Assembly: GCF_036208045.1 (NCBI RefSeq)
Contig: NZ_CP121472.1
Span: forward strand, 5,281,531-5,345,530
Source: Thiorhodovibrio winogradskyi
GTDB taxonomy: Bacteria; Pseudomonadota; Gammaproteobacteria; Chromatiales; Chromatiaceae
Length of the DNA stretch: 64,000 nt
Reading direction: 5' to 3'
A model generated the notes under the pieces. It made no database searches. It was not told where the DNA came from and saw only the letters and a list, made by a program, of their open reading frames with translations. Positions 45,569-53,382 of this stretch are shown piece by piece (the stretch's first letter is position 1; each line of letters opens with the position of its first letter). Made by a program: the position numbers and the translations under genes.

Positions 45569-45838
45569 ATGTATTTTGAATGGGACTGGCGGAAAGCCAC
45601 GGAAAACGCTAGAAAACACGGAATATCATTTCCCGAAGCCACTGAAGTTTTTGGTGACAACTTTTCCTCATGCGTTCCCGATCCCGATAACTCATATGGC
45701 GAAGAACGTTTTCTCTTGTTCGGAAAAACAAAATCAGGAAAAGGTTTAGCTGTCTCGTTTACCGAAAAACAAGATATTATCCGTATTATTTCTGCTCGCC
45801 GAATGACAGCATTTGAACGTAAAGCTTATGAACAATGA
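45569..45838 (+). CDS. brnT: BrnT-family (DUF497) toxin
   Basis: 89 aa. FEWDWRKATENARKHGISFPEATEVFGD and a C-terminal IIRIISARRMTAFERKAYEQ match BrnT toxins, RelE-fold ribonucleases that cleave mRNA. It starts 21 bases after the attC R' core and overlaps the next gene by 11 bases. AT-rich like other cassette genes. The BrnT call is confident; activity is inferred. Confidence 0.9.
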   Translation: MYFEWDWRKATENARKHGISFPEATEVFGDNFSSCVPDPDNSYGEERFLLFGKTKSGKGLAVSFTEKQDIIRIISARRMTAFERKAYEQ

Positions 45839-46031
45839 AAGAGATTTAAGGCCAGAATATCCTGCTGAGCTGATCAAGTCTGGCATCCGTGGAAAATATG
45901 CCGCACGTTATCGCAGTGAAAGCACTAATGTTGTGCCTATTGATCCTGATTTGAGCGCAATATTTCCAAGCGTTGATGCAGTAAATCAAGCATTGCGTTC
46001 CTATGCTAAAGAACACCAAATGCTGAGCTAA
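45828..46031 (+). CDS. putative antitoxin of the BrnT-type toxin
   Basis: 67 aa from ATG 45828, overlapping brnT by 11 bases, an arrangement typical of toxin-antitoxin pairs. The sequence (MNNERDLRPEYPAELIKSGI, then RGKYAARYRSESTNVVPID and a C-terminal helix) does not show the BrnA ribbon-helix-helix pattern (RLDxDVLxWFK). It is therefore called an antitoxin by context only. Confidence 0.65.
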   Translation: MNNERDLRPEYPAELIKSGIRGKYAARYRSESTNVVPIDPDLSAIFPSVDAVNQALRSYAKEHQMLS

Positions 46032-46087
46032 AATTAATGGGGCCCGGGTCGATTTAATTTCAGGAATTGAATTAAACTGACAAAATC

Positions 46088-46134
46088 GGCTAACAAGCTG
46101 CTTCAGCGGGCGTCGGCTGAGCTTGTCGTTAGGC
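46088..46134 (+). other. attC site, short type
   Basis: R'' GGCTAAC (46088-46094) and R' GTTAGGC (46128-46134), 47 bp, with complementary CAAGCTGCTTCAGC and GGCTGAGCTTG arms. It is the shortest well-formed attC in the array. Confidence 0.75.
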
Positions 46135-46174
46135 AGTGAGAATTCATTCGCTCCACTCATTTGCATGAAACGCA

Positions 46175-46360
46175 GTGAAGATATCGGAAATTTTAGAACG
46201 ACTCAAAGAAGACGGTTGGTATCTTTCGGCGACAAGAGGAAGCCACAGGCAGTTTAAGCATCCCAATAAACCCGGTCGGGTTACGGTGCCCGGCAAGCCA
46301 AATGATGACGTGGCTCCAGGCACAAAGAACAGTATTTTTAAACAAGCCGGCTGGAAGTGA
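46175..46360 (+). CDS. hicA: HicA toxin
   Basis: 61 aa, GTG start. The dsRBD-like mRNA interferase fold is clear: ILERLKEDGWYLSATRGSHRQF with catalytic His24, KPGRVTVPGKPNDDVAPGT and a final IFKQAGWK. It is followed after 4 bases by hicB. Free HicA would block translation by cleaving mRNA. Confidence 0.93.
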   Translation: MKISEILERLKEDGWYLSATRGSHRQFKHPNKPGRVTVPGKPNDDVAPGTKNSIFKQAGWK

Positions 46361-46364
46361 AACT

Positions 46365-46577
46365 ATGCGCTATGCAATTGTCATTGAAAAATCAGAAAGC
46401 AACTTCTCAGCATATGTGCCGGATTTGCCCGGATGTATCGCAACTGGTTTTACGGTCGCCGAAGTAGAATTTGAAATCCGGGAAGCAATCGCCTTTCATC
46501 TAGAAGGCATGCGGGAAGACGGAATTAGCCCGCCGATGCCACAAAGTCAAGTAGAGTACATTGATATAGCAGCCTGA
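46365..46577 (+). CDS. hicB: HicB antitoxin
   Basis: 70 aa from ATG 46365. RYAIVIEKSESNFSAYVPDLPGC and EVEFEIREAIAFHLEGMRED define the HicB partial RNase H-like domain. No C-terminal DNA-binding domain is present, the short HicB form. Its stop codon lies within the R'' core of the following attC (46572-46578), so the cassette is packed as tightly as possible. Confidence 0.92.
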   Translation: MRYAIVIEKSESNFSAYVPDLPGCIATGFTVAEVEFEIREAIAFHLEGMREDGISPPMPQSQVEYIDIAA

Positions 46578-46643
46578 CACGGTGCTCCAGCCGAAGCCGG
46601 TTTCGCTCTCGCTCAACCGGCTCGGCTGAGCGTGGCGCTAGGC
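46572..46643 (+). other. attC site, family 2, with altered R' core
   Basis: R'' GCCTGAC (46572-46578) and R'-position GCTAGGC (46637-46643), 72 bp, otherwise close to the copy at 45477. GCT instead of GTT at the cleavage triplet, and GCCTGAC instead of GCCTAAC, are compensating changes (C-G pairs), but they may weaken recombination. Confidence 0.8.
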
Positions 46644-46666
46644 GTCATGGTGGGTCAGACCCTCAC

Positions 46667-46930
46667 GCCTAACGAATAAAAAAAAAGGAACGTCCAAGCC
46701 GACCAGGTTGGTATCGGCCAGCACCTCATTGAAGGTCCGCAAGGTCTCGACGCCGTACTACTCCTGCATCCAGCGCCGGAGCGCGAGTTTTCGGTGAAAT
46801 GGGCCATGGCCAATCTATCCCATCGGTTCGAGTCGGCATGGACGCCTCGCCGCCGCCGCGTGCTAGCAGATCCTGGTCGCGGCTGCATTGCCGCAACGAC
46901 TCATCTGGGCTTTGCCGATCCATCCTAAGG
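46667..46930 (-). pseudogene. array end and degraded reading frame
   Basis: A lone R''-like GCCTAAC at 46667-46673 marks the last trace of the array. Beyond it, one minus-strand frame reads protein-like sequence (GPFHRKLALRRWMQE, then a stop, then YGVETLRTFNEVLADTNLVGLDV) with at least two stop codons. It looks like the remains of a gene, but I cannot name the family. Confidence 0.45.
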
Positions 46931-47660
46931 TTACAACCTTGGCCTGGGTGTGTCCGCGGTCTCCACCGGCAGCATGGGATAATCGACCTTGGGCGGCACA
47001 CCGGTCAGACTCAGCAAAAAAGCCGCGATGGGGGCAATGTCCGCGTCGGTCGGGTCGATGCCGAGCTGGGCTGGGCCCATCACCGCGATCACCTCCTCGA
47101 GTGACCACACCTGGCCGGAATGGAAATAGGCCGAGGTCAGCGCGATATTGCGCAGCGGCGCGGCGCGAAAGACCTAGGCATCGTTCGGCGTCTGGGTCAC
47201 TTCAAAGCGTCCCTTGTCCGCCGGCGGGCGAATGTGCTCGGCGGGCTTGCGCGTCAGCCCGAAGGGAAAATACGCCTGCCCGCCCACATTCACGCCGTTA
47301 TGGCAAGCGGTGCAGCCCTTGTCGATAAAGCGCGCCACGCCCTGCTTGGCCAACGGGTCGAGCGCGTCATCCTCGCCCCGTAACCAGCGGTCGAAGGGTG
47401 CGTCCGGCGTGACCAAACTCGTCTTGTAGGCCTCGATTGCCTTGGCGAGGTTGTCGAAGCTCAGGGGCTCATCCGCGTCCGGAAAGGCCTCGGCATAGCT
47501 TGCGACATACGCGGTGATGCTCGCGAGTGTGGCAACCGCACCCTCGGGCACATTCGCCATCTCCACCGCAGCCTGAATCTGGCCCTTGGCCTGCGCCTTG
47601 AGTCCGGCCGAACGTGCACTCTGGCGTAATGCGTCATCCGGGCTCGGCGACGCGGCGCCC
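46931..47660 (-). pseudogene. di-heme cytochrome c peroxidase (MauG/CcpA family), truncated and interrupted
   Basis: From about 47660 downwards the frame encodes AKGQIQAAVEMANVPEGAVATL, then the second heme site CTACHNG and ADKGRFEVTQTPNDA. An in-frame TAG (47174-47176) follows, after which the same frame continues with VFRAAPLRNIALTSAYFHSG and ends at TAA 46931. The first heme domain (about 100 residues) is missing. Because TAG ends other genes in this window (relA, nrdD), recoding is unlikely. The family reduces H2O2 in the periplasm; this copy should be inactive. The open frame upstream of 47660 is not peroxidase-like. Confidence 0.85.
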
Positions 47661-47866
47661 AAGCCCCGAGAATCAAGCCGGCGCTGCCGCCCGAGCTTGC
47701 GGTGATCGCGAAGCAAAAGGGCGGTAAAATGCCGCTTCCAGTCTTGGTGTGCGGCCCCGTAGGTATCGGATTTGCCAGATTGAATCCACCCGATCAAATC
47801 CACCCGACCCAATCCAAGGGCGCACCCTTGCTTGACATCGGTTGAGTAGCGCCGGGAGTCGCGAAC

Positions 47867-48451
47867 ATGCTTCAACTTGCCGAAAAATTGGGACAATTCA
47901 CCTACGCCGACTACTGTCGCTGGCCCGAGGACGAGCGCTGGGAACTCATCGAAGGCGAAGCCTTTGCCATGTGCCCAGCGCCGACGTGGATGCATCAGGA
48001 GTTCATCACAGCGCTGGTCGCGCGGATCCACCCGCAGCTCGACGGCAGCCCCTGCCGCCTCTATGCCGCCCCCTTCGACGTGCGCCTGCCCAAGGCCAAC
48101 GAAGCAGACGACTTAATCGCGACTGTCGTGCAGCCGGATCTGGCGGTGTTCTGTGATCGCAGCCGACTGGATGCCAAGGGCGCGCGCGGCGCCCCCGACT
48201 GGGCGATCGAAATCCTCTCCCCGTCGACGGCCGCCAAGGACCACATCCGCAAACGCGCACTCTACGAACGCCATGGCGTGCGTGAATACTGGCTCATCCA
48301 TCCAGATGATCGGCTGCTGACCATTTACCGGCTCGACCACCAGGGCTGCTATGGCGCCCCGGACATTCTTGAGCTCACCGGCAGTACCGAGGTCTCCGTT
48401 TTACCTGGCGTGCGCGTTGACTGGCCGGCGCCGGATGCCTTCGACCTCTGA
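47867..48451 (+). CDS. Uma2-family (DUF820) putative endonuclease
   Basis: 194 aa. PD-(D/E)XK fold landmarks: FTYADYCRWPEDERWELIEGEAFAM at the N-terminus, VVQPDLAVFCDR and PDWAIEILSPSTAAKDHIRK for the metal site, and YERHGVREYWLIHPDDR. The family is widespread and often multicopy in cyanobacteria and sulfur bacteria, with no established function. Upstream lies the peroxidase pseudogene on the other strand. Confidence 0.88.
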   Translation: MLQLAEKLGQFTYADYCRWPEDERWELIEGEAFAMCPAPTWMHQEFITALVARIHPQLDGSPCRLYAAPFDVRLPKANEADDLIATVVQPDLAVFCDRSRLDAKGARGAPDWAIEILSPSTAAKDHIRKRALYERHGVREYWLIHPDDRLLTIYRLDHQGCYGAPDILELTGSTEVSVLPGVRVDWPAPDAFDL

Positions 48452-48608
48452 ATCAACCCTTCCTGCATTCCTGGTGCCACGCGCCCCGCACGCCATCGCG
48501 ATGGAATATTCACCCCGTCGCAAGGTAATTTATTATCGCTGGCCGGCGCGGCGATCTTTCGCGCTGCGGGTGTCACCCATTGCTGCATGGAGAACAGGCC
48601 GTTCGCCG

Positions 48609-49181
48609 ATGGATTTTTTGCACGTGATTCGAGACATTGGTGGATCCCTGGATCGCGCCGGGGTGCGTTATGCGCTGATCGGCGGTTTCGCAATGGCCAT
48701 GCGCGGTGTACAACGGGCGACGGTTGACCTGGATTTCATCCTGATGCTGGAAGATCTCGACTGCGCTCACCGGATTCTGCGACAGGCGGGTTACCAGCGC
48801 GCTTTTCATAGTGAGAATGTTTCCCATTATGTAGCAAGCCAACCAGGATTGGGACGGATCGATTTGTTGCACGCCTTTCGCGGGCCGAGTTTAAGTATGC
48901 TCGCCCGGGCCGAGCGCCTAGAGATCGCCGAGGATGTCAGCCTCCCGGGGGTGCGGATTCCAGTGGTGCAGGTCGAGGATATCATCGGCTTGAAAATTCA
49001 GGCGCTGATCAACGATCCGCGCCGAGAAGTTGGCGATTGGCAGGATATTCGGCTGTTGCTGGAAACGGCGGCGCGGATGGGCCGCAAGCTGGATTGGGAA
49101 CTGATCGAGGACTATCTGGAGCTTTTCGGGCTTGAAAGCGAACAAGAGCGCATGAAAGGTTGGTATGGCGAGATTGACTGA
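48609..49181 (+). CDS. nucleotidyltransferase-fold protein (AbiEii/MNT-like)
   Basis: 190 aa from ATG 48609. The motif ALIGGFAMAMRGVQRATVDLDFIL is the GG-x(n)-[DE]x[DE] nucleotidyltransferase signature with the acidic pair in DLD; GLKIQALINDPRREVGDWQDI is typical of AbiEii-related toxins. It may transfer nucleotides to RNA or protein. It overlaps a 68-aa gene by 17 bases, a toxin-antitoxin-like layout, but no AbiEi-like antitoxin is present. The upstream frame back to 48351 overlaps the Uma2 gene and is unlikely to be translated. Confidence 0.75.
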   Translation: MDFLHVIRDIGGSLDRAGVRYALIGGFAMAMRGVQRATVDLDFILMLEDLDCAHRILRQAGYQRAFHSENVSHYVASQPGLGRIDLLHAFRGPSLSMLARAERLEIAEDVSLPGVRIPVVQVEDIIGLKIQALINDPRREVGDWQDIRLLLETAARMGRKLDWELIEDYLELFGLESEQERMKGWYGEID

Positions 49182-49371
49182 ATCCGACCGCGCGGCCTTT
49201 CGCCGCCTGCGCACGCACGGCTGGGTGGCCGCACCCGAAGAGCGCGCTCCCGCCGTGGTCGCCGCAACCCCCGAGGCGCGCTTGCGATATTGCCAATGGG
49301 CGACCCAGGCCGCGCGCTTTTATCGCGGAGAAAAGCCAGTTCGCTTTGGCGGCAACCACTGGCTACTTTAG
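49165..49371 (+). CDS. small protein overlapping the nucleotidyltransferase gene
   Basis: 68 aa, rich in Arg and Ala (MARLTESDRAAFRRLRTHGW at the start; FYRGEKPVRFGGNHWLL at the end). I recognise no domain. The 17-base overlap with the nucleotidyltransferase gene suggests coupled translation and a functional partnership. Confidence 0.55.
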   Translation: MARLTESDRAAFRRLRTHGWVAAPEERAPAVVAATPEARLRYCQWATQAARFYRGEKPVRFGGNHWLL

Positions 49372-49424
49372 CTCTGGCATTCATGCCCCTTTGCCTCCCT
49401 TTCGTTACCAGGACCTCGCCCGCC

Positions 49425-50714
49425 ATGCCCATAGAAACCACAGAGCAAGCCTGCATCCGCCGCATTACCTGGCATCTGATTCCCTTCCTGGGACTGCTAT
49501 ACATCATCGCCTATCTCGACCGCATCAACGTCAGTTTCGCGGCCTTGCACATGAACCAGGATCTGAACCTCGGCGCCGCCGCCTATGGCACGGGCGCCGG
49601 GATTTTTTTTCTTGGTTATGTGCTGTTTGAGATTCCCAGCAATCTGCTGCTGCGGCGCATCGGCCCCCGTATCTGGATCGCCCGCATCATGATCACCTGG
49701 GGACTCATCTCCATGGCCATGGCCCTGGTGCGCGATGAATGGACCTTCTATGCGCTGCGCTTTCTGCTCGGGGTGGCCGAGGCCGGATTCTTCCCCGGCA
49801 TCATTCTGTATTTGACCTTCTGGTTCCCGCAACAACAGCGCGCACGCATCGTCGCCCTGTTCGCGACCGCCACCGCGCTGGCTGGCCTGATCGGCAGTCC
49901 AATCTCTGGCGCCTTGCTTGGCATGCACGGCATCTGGGGCTGGAGCGGCTGGCACTGGCTGTTCATCCTTGAGGGCCTGCCCGCCGTCATCCTTGGAGTG
50001 GTCGTCCTGGCCGTTCTGCCGGATCATCCCGCGCAAGCCCGCTGGCTGCCACCACCGGAGCGAGACTGGCTAACCGAGCAACTCAAGCGCGAGGAACAAA
50101 CCCTGGCGCAACAGCCATTCGCCCGGCATCGCCTGGGCGAAGCCCTCGGCAGTGCGCGGGTGTGGCTGCTCGGGCTGATCTACTTCTGCATGGTCATCGG
50201 CATGTACGGCCTGACCATGTGGCTGCCACAAATGCTGCGTGCGCTCACCGACGCCGATGATCTGGGCATCGGGCTGCTCAACGCCATTCCATTCCTTGCC
50301 GCCACCGCCGGCATGGTGCTGATCGGCTGGCTGTCCGACCGTCACGCCGAACGCCGCTGGCATCTGACCGGCGCCTTTCTCCTCGGCGCCTTAGGCTGTG
50401 TGCTCGCGGCACTCAGCCCCAAGCTGCCACTCGCGCTGGCCGCCCTCTCGCTGGCCACCATCGGCATTTGGGGCGTGATGGGTCCATTCTGGGCGCTGTC
50501 GACCTCCTTTTTGAGCGGCGTGGCCGCCGCCGCGGGCATCGCGCTGATCAACTCGATCGGGAATCTCGGCGGCTTCTTCGGCCCCAGCCTGATGGGCTGG
50601 CTCAAGCAATGGACCCATGGCTACAGCGCCGGCCTCATCGCCGTCGCCACCATCCTGCTCGCCGGCGCCATCCTAACAGCCAGTCTCGGGCGCCTGGCAG
50701 CCCAGGCACGCTAA
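49425..50714 (+). CDS. MFS transporter (anion:cation symporter family)
   Basis: 429 aa with 12 predicted helices. The N-terminus RRITWHLIPFLGLLYIIAYLDRINVSFA and the GVAEAGFFPGIILYLTFWFP motif are typical of the ACS family (hexuronate, tartrate, phthalate and nitrate-group organic anion carriers). Substrate not predictable. Start at 49425 chosen because upstream sequence overlaps the small gene's frame and lacks family similarity. It stands alone. Confidence 0.88.
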   Translation: MPIETTEQACIRRITWHLIPFLGLLYIIAYLDRINVSFAALHMNQDLNLGAAAYGTGAGIFFLGYVLFEIPSNLLLRRIGPRIWIARIMITWGLISMAMALVRDEWTFYALRFLLGVAEAGFFPGIILYLTFWFPQQQRARIVALFATATALAGLIGSPISGALLGMHGIWGWSGWHWLFILEGLPAVILGVVVLAVLPDHPAQARWLPPPERDWLTEQLKREEQTLAQQPFARHRLGEALGSARVWLLGLIYFCMVIGMYGLTMWLPQMLRALTDADDLGIGLLNAIPFLAATAGMVLIGWLSDRHAERRWHLTGAFLLGALGCVLAALSPKLPLALAALSLATIGIWGVMGPFWALSTSFLSGVAAAAGIALINSIGNLGGFFGPSLMGWLKQWTHGYSAGLIAVATILLAGAILTASLGRLAAQAR

Positions 50715-50872
50715 TGTCCACCATCTATCGCACGCATAATGCCCGGTTCTCAGGTTCTTGGAGCGCTCGACTCAACCGCCAAACCGAGCACAGATCAACC
50801 CTGCCACAGACGTCCAGGTACGCGTTCACTATGACGAGCACCTGCAGGACGAATTCCTGGCGGTGCGGGCCA

Positions 50873-51589
50873 TCAGTCGGATGGTTCGGGGCGGAAGCGC
50901 AGAAAGTAATTACGCTTGAGGAGTTGGAACTCATCTTCGCGTTGAAACCCGGCGGATTCGACTTCCGCGATCACCTGCTCGCGCCCGGCGCGGACATGGC
51001 CCTGGACCCAGGCGGAGGCGATGGCGGGGTCGGTGCGGAAGTCGATGATCACCAGCCGGCCATCGGGTCGCAGGGCGCGGCGGATGGCGGCAAGCATGGC
51101 ATGGGGAAACTCGAAGTGATGATAGGTATCGGCGGTGAAGATCAGATCGACGCTATGATCCGGCAACCCAAGGCTGTGCTGGTCATTGACGACTGTGACT
51201 AGATTGGTCAGCCCAGCCTGGGCGGCGCGCTCGGCGATAGCCTGGGTGAAGGGCTCGGAGATATCGACGGCGTAAACGCGGCCGCTAGGACCCAGTTCTC
51301 GCGCGAAAAGCAGGCTGAACAAGCCGCTGCCGGCGCCAACATCCGCCACTGCCTGACCAGGCTTGAGCGCCAGCGCCTTGAGGATCGCGCGGCGCTGATC
51401 GTAGAGCTCACGCCCGTCGCGCTCAAAGGTCTCACGCCAGAACTCGGGATCCGCGTCCAGGTAGTAGCTGTTCATGCTCGGGCCCAGAACCCGGCCGGCC
51501 TCGTCGCCGTTTTCCTGCTGAGCTGCAGCAGTTGCAGCGATCAGCATGCTTGCCACCCAGGTCAAAATCGCTAGGATGGCATGTCTCAT
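50873..51589 (-). CDS. SAM-dependent methyltransferase with a signal peptide
   Basis: 238 aa from ATG 51589. A clear signal peptide (MRHAILAILTWVASMLIAAT, cleavage near AAA-QQ) precedes a class I methyltransferase fold: motif I VADVGAGSGLFSLLFA, motif II-like VYAVDISEPF, motif IV LIFTADTYHHFEFP and DGRLVIIDF. A methyltransferase sent to the periplasm is unexpected because SAM is cytoplasmic, although such annotated proteins exist. An upstream ATG at 51670 would bury the signal peptide. Confidence 0.85.
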   Translation of the reverse strand: MRHAILAILTWVASMLIAATAAAQQENGDEAGRVLGPSMNSYYLDADPEFWRETFERDGRELYDQRRAILKALALKPGQAVADVGAGSGLFSLLFARELGPSGRVYAVDISEPFTQAIAERAAQAGLTNLVTVVNDQHSLGLPDHSVDLIFTADTYHHFEFPHAMLAAIRRALRPDGRLVIIDFRTDPAIASAWVQGHVRAGREQVIAEVESAGFQREDEFQLLKRNYFLRFRPEPSD

Positions 51590-51810
51590 TGTGGAGTACT
51601 GGCTCTTGATGGGTTGCAATGGATGCTCTCCTGTTTGCTGATTTAACAACGACTTGCTCGCTGGAATCAAGTATCAGGGGGCAATGACATTCGCTCCGAC
51701 CGACCTGCCCACTGATACCTGGCCACTGACACCTTCCCTGTGATAGCTCACCTGTGATATCTCAAGGAATCCTATCCGGACATCACCGCATCACTTTCCC
51801 AAATACACTC

Positions 51811-52416
51811 ATGTCCCTGCACACCGGACGCCTCCTACTGACACCAGATGACCCTTTGCAAGCACCACCCGCGGAGTCTCTGCGTGCTGCTCTAAGCCAG
51901 GCGGCTTTCCTCGGCGCTTCCCTCCCATTCACTGGCACCGAGCCAGAGGCCACCGCCTTTGCCCCGGGGGAGCGCTTTTTCGATTTTGTCGCCTTCACCG
52001 GATGCGCGGTCAAGCTCGATGGCCTGCCTGATACCGCCGGCACCACCAGCACTGGAGGCTGCCACCTGCGTCTGCATCCGGCACCTCGGCAGCCGCGCTT
52101 TTTGCACGGACGCAACACCCGGCCTCCGCGCTGCCCGGCTTGTCACAAAACCTTGCCCGACTGGTCGACACACATGGCCCACTGGTCCTGGCCCGAGAAC
52201 AGCGCGCTTGTTTGCCCGGCCTGCGCCAACCATAGCGATGCCTGGCATTGGGACTGGCGCGGCCAAGCAGGCTTTGCGCGCCTGGTCGTTAGCATCGAAG
52301 AGGTCTTTCCCGGCGAGGCCTCACCGCTACCGGGCCTGATCGCCTTGCTGAAGGACGCCAGTAAGGGTCTCGCCTGGCACTGGTTCCTGGTGCAGGACGA
52401 ATGGCCGGGTGGTTGA
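51811..52416 (+). CDS. uncharacterised protein with two CPAC zinc-ribbon motifs
   Basis: 201 aa from ATG 51811 (an ATG at 51754 is possible). The N-terminal half has no recognisable motif; the centre contains RCPACHKTLPDW and VCPACANHSDAW 33 residues apart, likely one zinc site. The C-terminal part is Trp-rich (WHWDWRGQAGFARLVVSI ... GLAWHWFLVQDEWPG). No family identified. It converges with the next gene with an 11-bp gap. Confidence 0.65.
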   Translation: MSLHTGRLLLTPDDPLQAPPAESLRAALSQAAFLGASLPFTGTEPEATAFAPGERFFDFVAFTGCAVKLDGLPDTAGTTSTGGCHLRLHPAPRQPRFLHGRNTRPPRCPACHKTLPDWSTHMAHWSWPENSALVCPACANHSDAWHWDWRGQAGFARLVVSIEEVFPGEASPLPGLIALLKDASKGLAWHWFLVQDEWPGG

Positions 52417-52427
52417 CAGAGTGATGC

Positions 52428-53222
52428 CTAAATCGCGCTCGCTGCAGGCAATTGCTCCACAACGGGTTTGCAGGGCTCGATGCGCGAGGGCAGGCGAATG
52501 TCCATGCTGATGGGCAGATGATCAGAGAGCGCGTAGTCCACGACTTGCGCGTTTAAGATCTCGATATTGGCGGAGACCAGAATATGGTCAAGATTGTGCA
52601 TCGGTCGCCAACTGGGGAAAGTCTTGCGCTCGCAGTCGAAACCATGCCAGCCAGCACGCTCGACCAGGGCTCGCAAGGCGCCAGAGCCGCAGCCGCTGTT
52701 GAAATCGCCCATTAGTACCGCGTAGGGGTATTGGCCGGTCAGTTCGATGAGAAACTCGAGCTGGCGTCGCCGCGCTCGCGCACCAAGCGCCAAATGCAGC
52801 ACACACACGGCAAGTAAGCCACCACTGCTGGTCTGGAACTCGCTAAGAAGCACACCGCGTCCCGGAAGACCAGGGAGTTTGTGATCGCGAATGGTTTTTG
52901 GTTGCAGACGGCTCAGCAGGCCGTTGCTATGCTGAGCCAGGGTGCCGAGATCGCGATTGATTTGGCGATGCCAATGCGGATAGCCGGAGATCCGGGCAAG
53001 ATATTCCGTCTGGTCAATAAAGGCGCTGCGCAGACTGCCGGCATCAACTTCCTGCAGGCCAACGACATCATAGCCGCCGAGCATCTCGCTAATCCGCGAG
53101 AGATTCGTCATGCGTGCCCGATGCGGCAGCAGGTGCTTCCAGCTATTGGCAAAGTAATCGCGAAAACAAACAGAGGCGATACCGGCCTGGATGTTGTAGC
53201 TCAGCAGTCGCAAGCGATCCAT
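52428..53222 (-). CDS. endonuclease/exonuclease/phosphatase family protein
   Basis: 264 aa, cytoplasmic. EEP-fold motifs are LRLLSYNIQAGI at the N-terminus, DVVGLQEVDAGS (metal Glu), VLMGDFNSGCGS and a C-terminal SDHLPISMDI with the catalytic Asp-His. The family includes exonuclease III-like, phosphodiesterase and sphingomyelinase enzymes; the substrate cannot be read from sequence. Monocistronic. Confidence 0.85.
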   Translation of the reverse strand: MDRLRLLSYNIQAGIASVCFRDYFANSWKHLLPHRARMTNLSRISEMLGGYDVVGLQEVDAGSLRSAFIDQTEYLARISGYPHWHRQINRDLGTLAQHSNGLLSRLQPKTIRDHKLPGLPGRGVLLSEFQTSSGGLLAVCVLHLALGARARRRQLEFLIELTGQYPYAVLMGDFNSGCGSGALRALVERAGWHGFDCERKTFPSWRPMHNLDHILVSANIEILNAQVVDYALSDHLPISMDIRLPSRIEPCKPVVEQLPAASAI

Positions 53223-53382
53223 GGCACCGCGCTCATGAACAGAGTTGGGGGCTGAAACAGTCTTGAGGACGGCGTTAAGAAGGCGCGCCTCAAGACGCAG
53301 CTTGAAGGAAGGATCCCGCCCGATTCATACGCGGACCCACTGCCGGTGTCACACCGGCAGCGGATGGCGGCCATGGCTCTGC

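Noticed and set aside
43606-46643. Repeated ~65-bp units with different sequences between them, at first sight CRISPR-like
   Set aside because: The intervals are of gene size, the repeats have R''/R' cores and internal palindromes, and an integron integrase is adjacent, so they are attC sites.
47174-47176. TAG in the cytochrome c peroxidase frame as a recoded amber codon
   Set aside because: TAG is used as a true stop in relA and nrdD here, and the peroxidase also lacks its first heme domain.
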